Source of the DNA: Phytoseiulus persimilis
Taxonomy: Eukaryota > Arthropoda > Arachnida > Mesostigmata > Phytoseiidae
DNA length: 64,000 bases
Assembly: GCA_037576195.1 (NCBI GenBank)
Contig: CM075102.1
Coordinates: 26,470,745 to 26,534,744 of the forward strand
Direction of reading: 5' to 3'
The position numbers were made by a program, and so were the translations under genes. Below, piece by piece: positions 47,841 to 60,130 of this stretch. Under the pieces are notes generated by a model. It made no database searches, was not told the DNA's origin, and saw only the letters and a program-made list of their open reading frames with translations. How positions within the stretch are numbered: the stretch's first letter is position 1; each line of letters opens with the position of its first letter.

Positions 47841-48080
47841 AACCAAGCAGGGAGCCAGCAAGGTTGCTGCTGTCCCAATGCTTGCCTGCCTGCTGCCTCC
47901 CTTGTGGCGTCGGATCGCTGCCTCCGCGGCTGCTTTTTGTCCGCTGTGAGCTATCGGACCAGCTAAGCAAGCAGCTAAGGCCGGAGGGATGCGGCGTCTG
48001 CATGGATTGTTTTGCCGGGGCGGCTAGGTCAGTCGAAGCTCGCTCGCCCGCCCGATCGCTGCTTGGCTTGCGGCGGTGTC
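47840..48080. repeat. low-complexity CAGC/GCTT/CGCC tract
   Basis: Degenerate agcaagc, cttgcctgcctgctgcc and ctcgctcgcccgcccg words. Same compositional class as the tracts at 43.3 and 57.8 kb. Confidence 0.45.
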
Positions 48081-48089
48081 GGCGGAGCG

Positions 48090-51000
48090 CTAAAACTCTG
48101 AATCAGCTGAGCGTTCACTCTATCCGGGATTTCGCGTATCGTTCGCGATCGATTTCCAGAGGACTTCCCGCATTCTTGGCGAAGCCCACGGTAGCTACCC
48201 GTCACCCGGGGTCCGCTTGCATCTGACCCAGGCGAGCCGCTTTGCAGATCCGATTCTCTCCACGGTGGATTGGAGGAATCAGCGGCGAGCGGAGCCAGAG
48301 CCGAGGGACTTTACCGCGGGGCGAGAATCTCGAGAAGAAGAGATGCCTCCGTACGCTCTCTCAACCTGAGCGTGACGGGCTGGCTTGGCGCTCAGCTATG
48401 TTGATAGCTGCCTTGCCAATTGGTTACATGGATGGTTGGCGGTGCATCCATCGAAGGGCCTCAATCGTTCGCATTGTCGCTTGGAGAACGGCGGAAGACC
48501 CATGCTGCAGCCACAGATAGACGCCGTCAACTGACTGATTCCATCTCACTATCCCTGCCACTGGAATCTCCTCAAAAACCAGTCGAGTACCTCCTGGTGC
48601 ACTTTTAGGATTATATTCGCTTCTTACGACGTCATCATAACACAAGAGACTACCCAAAGGTCGGGAGTGACCACATAGTCGATAGAGACCACGTCGAAAG
48701 GACCAGGAAGCTCGTTTCATCTTGTAATCGAAGTGAGAATCGAACAGCATCGAGATCGCGAGACAGCCGCTGCCGCTCAATGCTCTCTGGTGGAGGAGAA
48801 GGCCCGTGACGCTCAGGGGCCCAGAACCCGAAGATAGAATGGAACGAAACAGGCGGCAGATAGCAAGCAAACGACGACGACATTTCTCTCATGTTGTGAC
48901 CAGGCCTGTGTGTCAGTCCGCGCGTCCGTCCATTTTTTGGGGCTGCTGCTTTTGCTATTGGACGGTATTTCATGGCTGTCTCTCTTCCTACACTGCTCGC
49001 CTATGGACCATTGTCTAAGCACCCAACCTCGTGACAGTTAGCTTGCTCACCGATAATTCTACCACGAAACTCGGATCAGACGACGGGAGATTGTGATGAG
49101 CACACCAGGAAAAAGACGTGGGGGGCGCGGGTGGCTGTTGAGTTCCATTTGGCTGATCGGCCTCGTTCAAAAGTCGAGGATCCGGAGTTTCCCCTATTTC
49201 TGGGGACTTCCGCTTCGCTCGGAGTTTTCCATCTGGACTACGTGGCCGACCAGTATCATCCGGAGCTGAGAGGGTTTTCGAATCAGCTCGAAACAGAACG
49301 TCTTTGGCGGTTTTTGCACCTATGGGAACGGATCACTTTCTAAAATTTTCTGTTAGCGAATTGCCTTTCACTTGAAATGCCAAACAGCACGGAACGATTT
49401 GAAAGAGTGAATTTCGTGGAAGCGAGGTCGGAAGGTCCCTTCGACATACCTTCTTACATCCGTTCCCCGATGGAATTTACTTCGTTTCATTCCAAAATAA
49501 ACTCTCACGGTGTTATCCGATTGGACAGCTTGGGAAGAGTCGAGAACCATCCTCCGGAAGTGGTCCCCGTGGCACATTCTCCGGGCTCTTGTCGGTGGAT
49601 TCCTCGCCCCTAACGTTTCTCCTCGTTGAATACCGCTCCCGAAAAATTGAGGAGGGGAAATGAGAGCGAGAGAAGTTGGTTTCGGAAAACTTGACGGCGA
49701 TTCCTATTGTCAGGCTTCGTGGTTCCGTAACCCGATAGGGCGTCGGAGAGGGTTGTTCGCTTTCCTTCAACGATTTTTGACGTTTCTCGACGTTTTATGA
49801 TCGTATCCGTGAAACGTTCAGCTTTTTCTTCTTTCGTATGCTCTACTTGTCTGGCTGTATGTCGAACACTTATTTATGAGACGTCTTCATTTCTGTTCAT
49901 GGGAATATTTATATTCGCTGCATTCAGCGTGCGATTCCTGGAACTCTGCGCCTTCAGTATTCACAAACTTCGTCTTCCACGTCGAATCTGGACCCAAACA
50001 TCCATCGCCTCCGGCAGACGCAAACTCCACGCGCTCCAGGAGTTCCAGGAACTCAATGTTTGAGAGTCTTCCGGAATCTTACCTGTCGAACGCTCTGTGT
50101 GCCCCCTCTCAATCATTTGGGGCACCACCTGGTTATTTCGGGTCCCCTCTTCGAATGGGCTGTTCTTGTCGGTTCGGGAAATATCAAAAACCTTTCGTCT
50201 GCTCTTTGCTCCCTCACTCAATCGTGAGATGCGTTGGAAGGTCCGGGCTGAGGGATGATACGAGATCGCAGGCGTCGATAGCATATCTGGGTGTTTTGAT
50301 CGAACGTTTTCTTGTTCCCTTGCTCAAGCCCTCAGCTGGAGGCCTGTTTTACTGGGACGCGACTCTGTAAACTTCGATGCTGTCATTCATCTCCATCGAA
50401 GACCCCGAAGATCCGAGATTTTCTCGGGAAAGTGGTCGCGAGTATCCATCTCTCATTATAGTATGTTATCACAATATAGCGGAACTCATCGACGGAGCGT
50501 GTCAAAGTCCGAGCCAGTCCGAGTCCGAGTTCTCCTCTGGGGAACTGATTTCCTCTAGAAACAGAGGAACGCAGCTTTCTCACGCGGCTTCCCGTAATGA
50601 GCGAGTTCCGCTCGAGATCCAATCTCTTTCCGGATCAGATTTCTCGATAAAACCAGTGTCAACGAATTTGAGGAAGAATTTTCAGAAGATTTCTGAAAGC
50701 TTCGCTCGCCTCGCTGGCTCCAGCTGTAAATCTTACTCGAGCTCGGCCGGATGAGGACCCGTGGCGTCTTCTTATTTCACGGAATTTTCCGTCACTCTGG
50801 AGCTCCTTCCTTCATTCACGACGATCCTGTCGCCTGTGTTTCCAGAGCAAAGCCCTTCCAAATCTTTCTGGAAGAAGGCGCTCTAATCGTCATTCCGCGA
50901 ACAGTGACATCGAAGCCAAGAAGCGGAGACAGAAATTCTCGTGGAAATATCTCGAGCAACCCATAATTTCATCGAGCTCGGCGATGGTCGACGCGCTGCG

Positions 51001-51860
51001 GAAAACACAATGACAGTGAATATAATAGCGTCTAGGACCGTCGTCGCTTATACCCGGACTCTGATAGTGAAGCTTAATGTTCCGCTTTTCGTTGGGTCGA
51101 TGTCGAATATTCCTCTCGATTGTGTCCAATCAGTGCTGGATGGATTGAACGGAAGAAACAGAAAAGAGACAATAGTGTGTCATGATCCGGTTCTGACGAT
51201 TCCAAGCCTAAACCGCGACGTCAAACGATCAGAACGCTATCGGAAACAACCGCCGCGGTCAACCACATGTTGTAAGAGTCAGCGCTCGTTGGTCTTTGAG
51301 ACACCGACTCTTTGGATGACGACTCGTTCCGTCTCAACTCATTTGCGACCCGAAGGTTCGACTTGCTCGCTTTGAAGAGCTGCCGAAGTGAAATCACGGA
51401 CGATTTCCTTGACTTCACGTCGCGAAGGGTCGAGGCGGAATGCATCCTGGAGTAAATTCATCCAACAATGTGGGCTGTGAATGCCCACTGAGGGAAGGGC
51501 AACAACGGAACGGATCTAGGAGATCGGACGACAAGATTTGTGGGATCGAACGGAACAACGCCAGGCTCTGATGGAACAATTTCAAGAGAAAGAACAGAAA
51601 TCGTTTTGCCTCTACCCATGAGCATGACAGCACCGCACGGCACAGCATCATTCGTTTTCAGGTCGTTGCCCTTTCGTACTGCCAGAAGAAAAGAGACAAG
51701 TGAATACTGCAGAGGGTCTGTTCGCGCACTCTTCGATGAACGTCAGCAGTGGCAAGCCGCAACTACCGGCCAGGCCGGTAGGCAAGCAGCCGACCGAGCA
51801 TCCAGAGCTGGAGTCATTCGCCCCTTGGTATCGGCTCGTCTCGTACTTCTGCTCTGCTGT
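48090..51860. other. no supported gene
   Basis: A 125-aa frame from ATG at 50377-50754 (+) has ordinary protein-like composition (for example IVCYHNIAELIDGACQSPSQ) but no recognised family and no splice support. Other frames are short or overlapped by equally long minus-strand frames. Confidence 0.35.
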
Positions 51861-51865
51861 TTCTG

Positions 51866-51990
51866 GTGAAGCAGATGCTGCTGCCGCCGCCGCCGCCGCT
51901 GATCTTGAGAGGAAGCCGGAGAGAGAAGCGAAGACGAAGAATGATCATGAACGTCTTCTGCATTACGGTGGTGGTGGTGATGATGATGAT
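51866..51990. repeat. CTG/CCG then GGT/GAT trinucleotide tracts
   Basis: A CTG-CCG run at about 51876-51900 and GGT-then-GAT runs at about 51967-51990. They create poly-Ala, Gly-Asp and poly-His stretches in frames of both strands, so these frames are not taken as coding evidence. Confidence 0.75.
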
Positions 51991-51999
51991 CCATGAGTT

Positions 52000-54900
52000 T
52001 GGAATGATGCCAATCGTTGCTTCTCAAGCTGCTCGTCTGTCCGTCTCTCCATAAGTCGCTCGCCCCAGCTGACTTACTGGTTGACGAGAGATGATGGGAA
52101 CGAAATGGCGGACGCGTATATGACGAGAAGAGGCGTGTTCCGGGCTCACAATCCCTTGCTCTTTTTCCTTACCAAGAGCGGTGTCCGTCGGTCGACTTTT
52201 CCGAGCCTGAGAACGCTGCTCGTTACACAGGATGGAATGCGGGAGAGAAGGGTCTGAACGGTTGTGGAGGACCGTTCAATGAAGGTGATGATTGCTGAGA
52301 CGGAAAACTCACGAACTCTTCGTCAAGTTCAGAGCGCGGCAGGAGCCTAACGTGGAGAGATGGCATCGGATAATCCGTAACGCCGGTACGCCGTGGCGTG
52401 CTCTCGCTCGGTCTCATCTGGAGGCGATTGTGGATTCCAATCGATATCGCTCCGAAATGCTCTGTCACATAACGACGAATTGCCAGTGTCGCGTTGAATA
52501 GCGATCAATGTCAATGTATGCAATACCATGTCCTTCCCCGAGCGCAACAAACTGAGAAGTCTTTGACGACAAACTTGTTGCTGGTGTATTGTTCTCGACC
52601 TGCATTGAGTCGGCTCACTTCGCGAGAGCCGAGCTTCCTGAAAGGAAATAAACGGGCGAGATAACGGAACGGCGTGTTGTCGTTTCGACGCTTTCGTGTT
52701 TGGTGCTGTTAACCGTGAGCTGTCGGAGATAGTCGGCTGAACCGTTATACCGCTCACAGAACGAAAATCCGGTGGCGCAAGATACCAGAGCCCTTTCGGG
52801 TGAAACGATACGCCAATCTCCTGGCTGCGAAGGACCTTAGTCCCGACCGACCCGAGTCGTGCCCAAGTCCAAGGGTTAACCGACAAATTCGAAGCCATGA
52901 GTCATTTCGGTCATCGCCGGAAATTCTTTTCTGCAGACTTCTCAGAGCTCACCAATTATTCGTCGGCGGATCCCGAGGCGCGGGCAGGAATTTCGACTGA
53001 GTCGGCAGAACAGAAAACTCACTTGAGCGTGGCGGCGTTTCCGTTCTGTCAACTTCAACGGAACGGCGGTGCCTTCTCCGCTCCAGGTCAGAAGCGGAAA
53101 AGGTGTCACCTGAATGCAGACGCGCTTCCATTCACTCCCTCTTCTATCAATTCATTACTCGTTGAGCCAACCGATAGGGAACGTTTTTCTTATCCGAACC
53201 GACGTCCTTGTTCTCACTCGAAACGAACTGCAATGGCTTTGTCCTGAATGATTTCTTGTAAAGAATCGAAAAGGTGCTTCTGGGCGCCTCCAAGTGTTCG
53301 AATGGCGAATCCATAATCGTGATGCCTGGCTCGCCGGCGAACAGAATAGCGAATCGGAGAGGAAAATTCAGTTAAACGTCTTTCGCGGAGCAGAATATCA
53401 CAGAATTCCGATCGTTGAATTCACCGTAACCGAAACGGGAAGCCCTCAGACGGGACTTTCCGCCGTATGCACGCGGAAGTCATTCACGTTAGCGTTAACC
53501 AAAGGCCTGACGTCTGATCGTTCGACCGACACGAAGCCGGTTGCGTTTCATTGCGAGTTTCAGTTTTGGATTTTCCATGAGGATTCTTTGGAATCGTGCA
53601 TCCTCTCCCCATCACGATACTCATCACGCTGCCGCATTAGGATTCTCCTCGACAGAGTCTGATGCTTCGTGTTTCTTCTGCGGTTTCCCGAATCACTGAC
53701 GGAAATTACATGAATCGCCGTTCTCGGCCCCCAGATCATCCTCATCGTTCCGTGCACTACAATGCTTGTTGGAGGGGAAGCCTTCGGGTCCGTTGAGCAA
53801 GTTCACCTGCGCTACAAAGGGAAATTCAATCTTGAGCGACACTGACAGAAATAATAAGACAGGAGATGCGCTTCCTGGGCCTCAAACACAGATACGTAAA
53901 TTACGTAAGGCTGTCGAAAGCGAACGCTTGGCGCCTCATTTTGCATTCCCGGTCGCTTCCTCAACATGCTCAAGTTCGCCGGTTCTGTCGATGAATGATT
54001 CCCTCTCGGAACCCCCTCAACGCCGGAATGAGACTCTCGTTTTCTCTTCGAGTTTCGGCTGCTTTCGATGATCCAGTCAGCTGGAGTCGGACTCATTTGA
54101 ATCGCCTTGCCTCGAGGCGATTCAGCGACAGAGTGGAGGAGGAAGATATGAAAAGAATCGCACTTCATTAGCAACGTCGAGCCGGAACGACCAACAACCA
54201 CAGAAGATGAAGAACAAAAAAAAAATACCGTTCGACGTTTCTCTATCGGTTCACTCCGGCTCGGTACTCATGCGTTCCAAGTTCGCGTCTTCCGTCTCCG
54301 TCGATGCTACCTTCCGTTTGATTACGTTCTCATCTAGGAGATCCACCGCGGGCGATGTTTGAAGCGACGCGGGAGCCAACAACGATGGGAAGAGGTTTCT
54401 CTCACTTTAACGCTCCGCAACTCAGCCGCTGCTTTGGGGGTTTTCTCTCGGAGCTCCCAGCCGTCGGGCTCACCGAATCAAACATTCGAATCCGCATCCT
54501 CCGACTAGAAATATCAGATGTGAATGCGGTAGGTGCTCATGTAGATTACGAAACGAGAAATTCAGGAAGCGTCGTTTCGGCGGCTGAAACTCTCCCGTAC
54601 TTCTCTGTTCAACCCAACGGACCCGAGAACCAGATGGCGTTCCCCGGATCAGCGCATAGAAGATTTTTCATGGGTCCACGAGCGTTGCCTGAGAAGTAGA
54701 GCCGGAATACGGAGCCAGAGTTTGGAATTTCCGAAAATCGTGGCTCGAAACAGAAAACTGTTCTCGTCGCACCGCTTGTTCGACTGCTCCGATCCCCACC
54801 CTCGACGATCTGCTGAGAAGTCTCCTATCCATGCTTGAGTCGGAACAAAACTCTTTCACCCATGTGGAAGGTCTGCTTATCTTGCTTCGTCCTAACCGAA

Positions 54901-56280
54901 TTTGGATCGAAGGCTTCGGTCCACCGAGGAGCCACAGGTAAAGAAAGTAAAGCGGTGGCCTCTGAGGGGCACCAGCAAGCAGCACAGAAGAAAACTTCAC
55001 GAGATGTTCAATGAGTTTGGGGGCCATCGAGCCTTTTTGCCTCGCATGGAGGCAAGCGGCATTTGATGCCAACTTGGCCGAACTTCTCACCGGATCGACC
55101 GAAAGTTCCCGCAAATCCACGAGCATTGTTCGTCTGGCGTGAGGTGTCGTTTCCCGATTCCCAGGCAGCTTCGTTGGCTGGGAAATATTAGGATATGACA
55201 ATCACTACCAGTTCCCGATCGTCGCCGAAAGGAAAATTACTTTCCGTTGCTGAAGAGAACCAGTTCGTCACGAACAGATGACCGTTCCGATGACACACAA
55301 TTTTTAGCAGTTAACGGGACTCGTGTGGGAGGATTCCGATCGGAGCAACGATTCAAGAAATACCCGCGCTGCGGAATCGGACCCGCTCTCCCCCGAGCTT
55401 TGGGGGCGGCTTCCACGACGACTTGAATACCATTTTCTAGTCTAGTGCCATTCATAGATTCTAGCGATCGTCTGTTTTTTCGTCAGATCGTTACCACAAG
55501 AAGGAGCCGATCAAGCGGAACTTTTCCGTCGCTGAGCGGAGCGTTCGCCAGCCTATGGTCTATTCGAGATGGCCGGCGCAACGTCTGAAGTGATCGCCGT
55601 TTTCGTCGTCGTGATTCAACGGTTTGGACCTTGAGACGCCCAAGCGAACGAGCGAGCGCCAGCCCGCCCGCTCGACGCTCGCTCAAGATCAGCCGCGGAC
55701 AGGTGGTCTCTGGCTCATTCGGTTGTTGTGCTTAGGCACATACGTACAGGCTCTGTTCGTACGCAGATGTCTGCTCACTTGGAGCCGGAAGTCGAAGCAA
55801 CCGACGCGCACTCTCTCGCGAGCCCACCTCGAGTCATTCTCATGCACTTTTTCACGGGGCGGCCCACGGTCGTTGACTTCTGGTTCCGCTAGTGATCCAG
55901 CCACATATCAGTCATAGCATCACTTATGGATGGAGCCCCACGAGAGCATTTGGAGTTCTAGAATTCAGGGGCCATACACGTGGAAGGTCTGCTTCCGCTT
56001 CGGCGGAGCCCTTTGCTGGTGATCGGTACTGATTCAGCGAAATCTGACGGAGGCCGCAGTGTGGCAGCGCTGAAGATGATCCTCCTGGACTGACTGGCGG
56101 AGATTCAAGGAATCCTCCAGCTTCCTCGGAGTCAGTCCGAAGCGATCCACAATCTATAAGTGAAATATGTTGAGGTATCAGATCATGGAAATTTATTCTG
56201 CGTCATCAAAGCTAGCCCCAACCAGAGCTAGAACTTCAAATTTTGCTCTGACTCAATCAAATGCAACGCTGCGCTCCCAC
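52000..56280. other. no supported gene
   Basis: Minus-strand frames 52898-52347 (183 aa) and 55201-54668 (177 aa) are the longest but have no recognisable domain and overlap plus-strand frames. Nothing else was supported. Confidence 0.35.
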
Positions 56281-56283
56281 GAA

Positions 56284-56392
56284 CGGAATCATTAACTTCA
56301 TAATATCAATTGTATCATTATACATCGATATCATCATTATAAGATATGATATACTTCAATAATATGATCCATACTATCATTAATGTGAAACG
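56284..56392. repeat. AT-rich island with quasi-palindromic tcat/atga words
   Basis: About 110 bp of strongly AT-rich sequence with repeated tatcatt, gatatcat and atgatat words, in contrast with near-50% GC flanks. It can fold back on itself locally. Possibly a MITE remnant, a matrix-attachment-like element, or simple sequence. Confidence 0.55.
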
Positions 56393-57812
56393 ACGCACTT
56401 GGTGACGTGCGATTATCGACTCTGTGTCCACCCAAAGAAATTTCGAATTATATCCTCATTCTCGATCAGAGAACCCCGTTCTGAATCTCGTTGTTTTATT
56501 GGAGACGTTTCCCGCTCACGAAACCGTTTTCTATTGCAGAGTCACCTCGTTGACGATACACTGCCATGAGGAGCTAGCTCGTCTGTTCGTCGTAGCTACA
56601 GAAAGTGAGTTCATGCACCGCTTTTTCAATTTGTCATTCTTGCGTCTCTTTCATGCACCGGAGGAGTTTCAAGATGAGATGAATATTCCCCGAAGCGAAA
56701 GCGTCCTCACGCGGTGTGGAGGCGGTATGCGTCGCTGTAGATAGAGAAGGAGGAAGGGAGAGAGAGGAAACCCCTTAAAAAAGCCAATTCACGGTTCCCA
56801 GAGAAAGAACCCCTGGCTTCTAATGGGTAACCCAATAACAAGCGAGGCTAACAAACGAGCAGGAACGCGAGCACTCAACAAATCTAGTCCAGTCGGCGAG
56901 AAGCCCGAATTTGAGAGTCGAGGGTGTAGCCTCGAAACGAACGTTTCCTGGTACACTTTGGTGGATGATCTGAGTACAGAGTGTCGAGGTCCCGTTGCCG
57001 GATCGTCCTCTAGTTGGAATGATCAGCGAGAGGATGCCCGTCGACCTCTTCGGCTCGATTTGCGGCACACCCAAGACTCAGAAACGTCTACGCTCGAAGC
57101 GAGCCCCTGCACCTGTTCCAACTTGATCTGCATCCAGGTCGCCCGAAATCTTGTACCGCCCAGCAGTGAAGTGCGTTGACTGTGACTGGCCTGAGCAAAG
57201 AAAATAAGAGGACCACAGGTCGGCTTGAGAAAATACCGAGGCCCATGGTTCCGCCAAACCGTTTCAGTCGCGGAAATCAGCGATCGGGTTCTTCCTGCTT
57301 GAAACCCTCTCTCTTGGATCGAAGTTCTTCTCGAGTTTTCGTCTCATATCGAGGAGAAAGGTCTTTATTGCTGTCCGAAGTGATCTCGAGGTGTGCCTCA
57401 GGAGAGGGAAGTGTCCATGGCTTGCGATTGTTCTCGAAGCTGGATTTCGCATTCCTCGACGCTCAGCTCGCTCGGTCGACAAACTATTTCTGCCTCAGCA
57501 GTTGCTCACGATGATGTTTGCGGCGATGGTGTCGGTCGGTGGTAATGCTAGGGGATCGTGTCGGCGTAACTACTAACGCTGTTTCCGAGTCGAGTCGGCT
57601 CGGTTCACAAACCGCTGCTGCCAACCAGCTCTGCTGAATGACTGACAGAGGCGCTAGTTTGGTGGCTGTCCAGCGCGCTCCCCGAATTCGGCTCGCTCGT
57701 TCGCTAAGTGAGGCTCAAACCCCAGCTTGGTCGTGTGTTCCGTTTCTTCACGATGACTTGGAAGAAGACAACGGAGTAGAGATGAAGAATACGACTTCGT
57801 TTTGTGGGTCAC

Positions 57813-57902
57813 CCAACCAAGCAGCCAAGCATGCAAGCGGCCGAGCCAGCATCGAACCAAGCAGCCGAGCGACCGACTGAGCGACAGCCCGCCCGCCCGA
57901 CG
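57813..57902. repeat. low-complexity CCAAGCAGCC / GCCCGCCC tract
   Basis: Degenerate accaagcagccaagc and gagcgaccgactgagcgac words running into a cccgcccgcccg stretch. The overlapping 149-aa minus-strand frame (58197-57748) owes much of its openness to this bias. Confidence 0.6.
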
Positions 57903-57909
57903 ACGACTC

Positions 57910-60120
57910 CCACCAGACGGCGCTTGTCGAAAGGTCGAGGGTCTGGAGCTCTTCCGTCATTTCCGCGGACGCTAAAGGGTGGGGATGCGAACTCTCACGT
58001 TCTCTCCTTGTTCTAACATCTTCCTCCATCTTATCGTCGATAGTCGTCGTTGATCCTAGCGAAAGAGACTTTTTAGGGCGGATCATAATCGTTGTCGCGG
58101 TCGTCTTCTTCACCGTCGTTGTTGCGTAGGCAGTCGATCGTGAACATCGAGCACTTTGCTCGTTCTGTCGCTGGCTGGATGTCTTATGAAATTTCATTGT
58201 TATACAACAGCTCCCTGGGCTCTGCGTCGAGATTATAAAGAAAAATCGTCATCAGGTCAGCTACAGCAGACGATCAGGACCTTGAGAACCATGAGCCGTC
58301 GGCACGACTCCGTTCCTCGCTTCCTCCTCTCGCCGCAGATCGAACGAACCTAAAACACAGCCCGGCCCAACCGTTGGTCACCCAGGCGGGAGCGAGCGAT
58401 TCAGGAAAGAGAAAATCGTGTTGCCGAGTTCCCCCTCCGAGGAATTGGTGGGTGAATGAACGAACCCATGAATGGATCCCACTAGGCGAGTGCATGAATA
58501 CGCGAAGATCGTAGGTTGACAGGGATCAGCGGCCGAAAAGTGATGAGTCATACGTTCATTCACGCGATTCAACCGCTTCGGAGTAACACTATGTTAACGA
58601 AAAACAACGGCAACGACAGCGGAAACTATCAGAACTGCGAGCGCGATGACAGTGCCTCGGAATGAGTCACAGCTCCTCGCTGTCGAACGGCACACGGTAA
58701 AAGGATGGAAGGAAGAGAGAAAACGTACCCACTTCTGGGAAAAAACATGAATGCCTGGAAATAACGCGAGACGTGATGGAGGGAAGGGGCGCGGCCAGAT
58801 AATGATGCTGAGGCATGAAGAAATCCCCGCAACTGTTCAAACGCTAGTTAGCGACGACAGTTCTCCGCTCTCCGATCGAAGGCTCGGAAGTCTTCGTGAA
58901 TGGTTCGTGAGTGTTTCGTGGAGTCCTGTGATCCCGATCCTTTCGAACTCGACTCAAATGTTGAGGTACGAGAATTCCGCTGAGATAGAGTAATCTTTAG
59001 CCGAGCAGAGAGTCATCTATCTAGTAACGCTTGTTTCATCTGATGACGCGAATCTTATCGTCCGAAGCTCGATTATTTTTGCGGGAAGCCGCTCAGATTC
59101 AAAACGTGAATTCTCCCCACTGTCTCTCCAGTGATGGGCTGATCCGTCTATCTCGTTTTGTGAGTAAGCTCAAACGGTTCCCACGGAAAGCGCACACCCG
59201 AGATCAATACCAGGAGGGAGTCACCAGCGGGGAATTTCGAGAGCAAAAGAGACCGCTCGCTCAAAGTTGGATTTCTCTCAAATATTCCCATGATTGCTGG
59301 GAGTGGTTCGGTTAGCGGAACCCCCTCATGACCACTGCAGCGCTGGTGCAACTGTGAATTTCCGGGAAGTCATGACACTCAAATGAATGCTGATTCGGTT
59401 GCCGGTGGTGAATGGAGGAATTGGGAATCGGCTTCTGAGATCGGATGCCCCGAGGCGGCGAATGACCGACACCGAAACCACTGGGCTGGCGAACATTCTT
59501 CAACGAGGATGGATATTGGATTGGAAGAAAATTAGCAAAAGAGACGGGGAATCGCACGAGTAGTCTGTTGAGATAGGATCTGCAGATGACAGTTATCCCT
59601 GGAGCGCGAAAAGCGGCGCGCAAAAATGAAAAGGCCCCCAGCTACAAAATTTAAGCCTGGATGTGGATCGCGTGTGGCACCCAGGACATCGCTGGAGCGC
59701 TTCTCGTCGAGTTAGCTGGTTACAATGAATTCAAGTCTCAACCGCTCCATTCATCCGATTCTCTGGTTCGATGTTTAGATCTGCTGAGGGCGTCGAGCTG
59801 CAGCCTTTCCCCAAGGGGCGGATCAGATGGACAAGCGAATCTTTTTTCTCGGTACTGCCAGAGCCTCGTGCTCCCGAGATCATATTGTATCGATCTCCGG
59901 TCGATGAGGGAAGCTAATCTTGATGGTGACGACGCGCATGATCACCACAGCGGCTCACAGGATACGTTTCGACTCTGGACCGCTTTAGATAAGACAATGG
60001 ACATCGAAAGTGGAACGGCCGTTGCGATATTGAGCGTTTGTAACAAGAGAGGTGTTCGTTCCGCAGAATTTCACTGCCATTCAACACTGCCGCCTACGTA
60101 GAACGGGACAAGCACAGCGA
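57910..60120. other. region upstream of KDM6, no supported TPR exons
   Basis: A 146-aa frame at 59661-60101 (+) ends just before the KDM6 start in another frame and shows no domain. No frame here resembles the TPR block of UTX. The stretch probably holds the KDM6 promoter or 5' UTR. Confidence 0.4.
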
Positions 60121-60130
60121 CTTCGCCAAA

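Noticed and set aside
50377..50754. 125-aa plus-strand frame
   Set aside because: Protein-like composition only; a minus-strand frame covers much of it and no family was recognised.
54668..55201. 177-aa minus-strand frame
   Set aside because: No domain, no splice signals and chance-compatible length.
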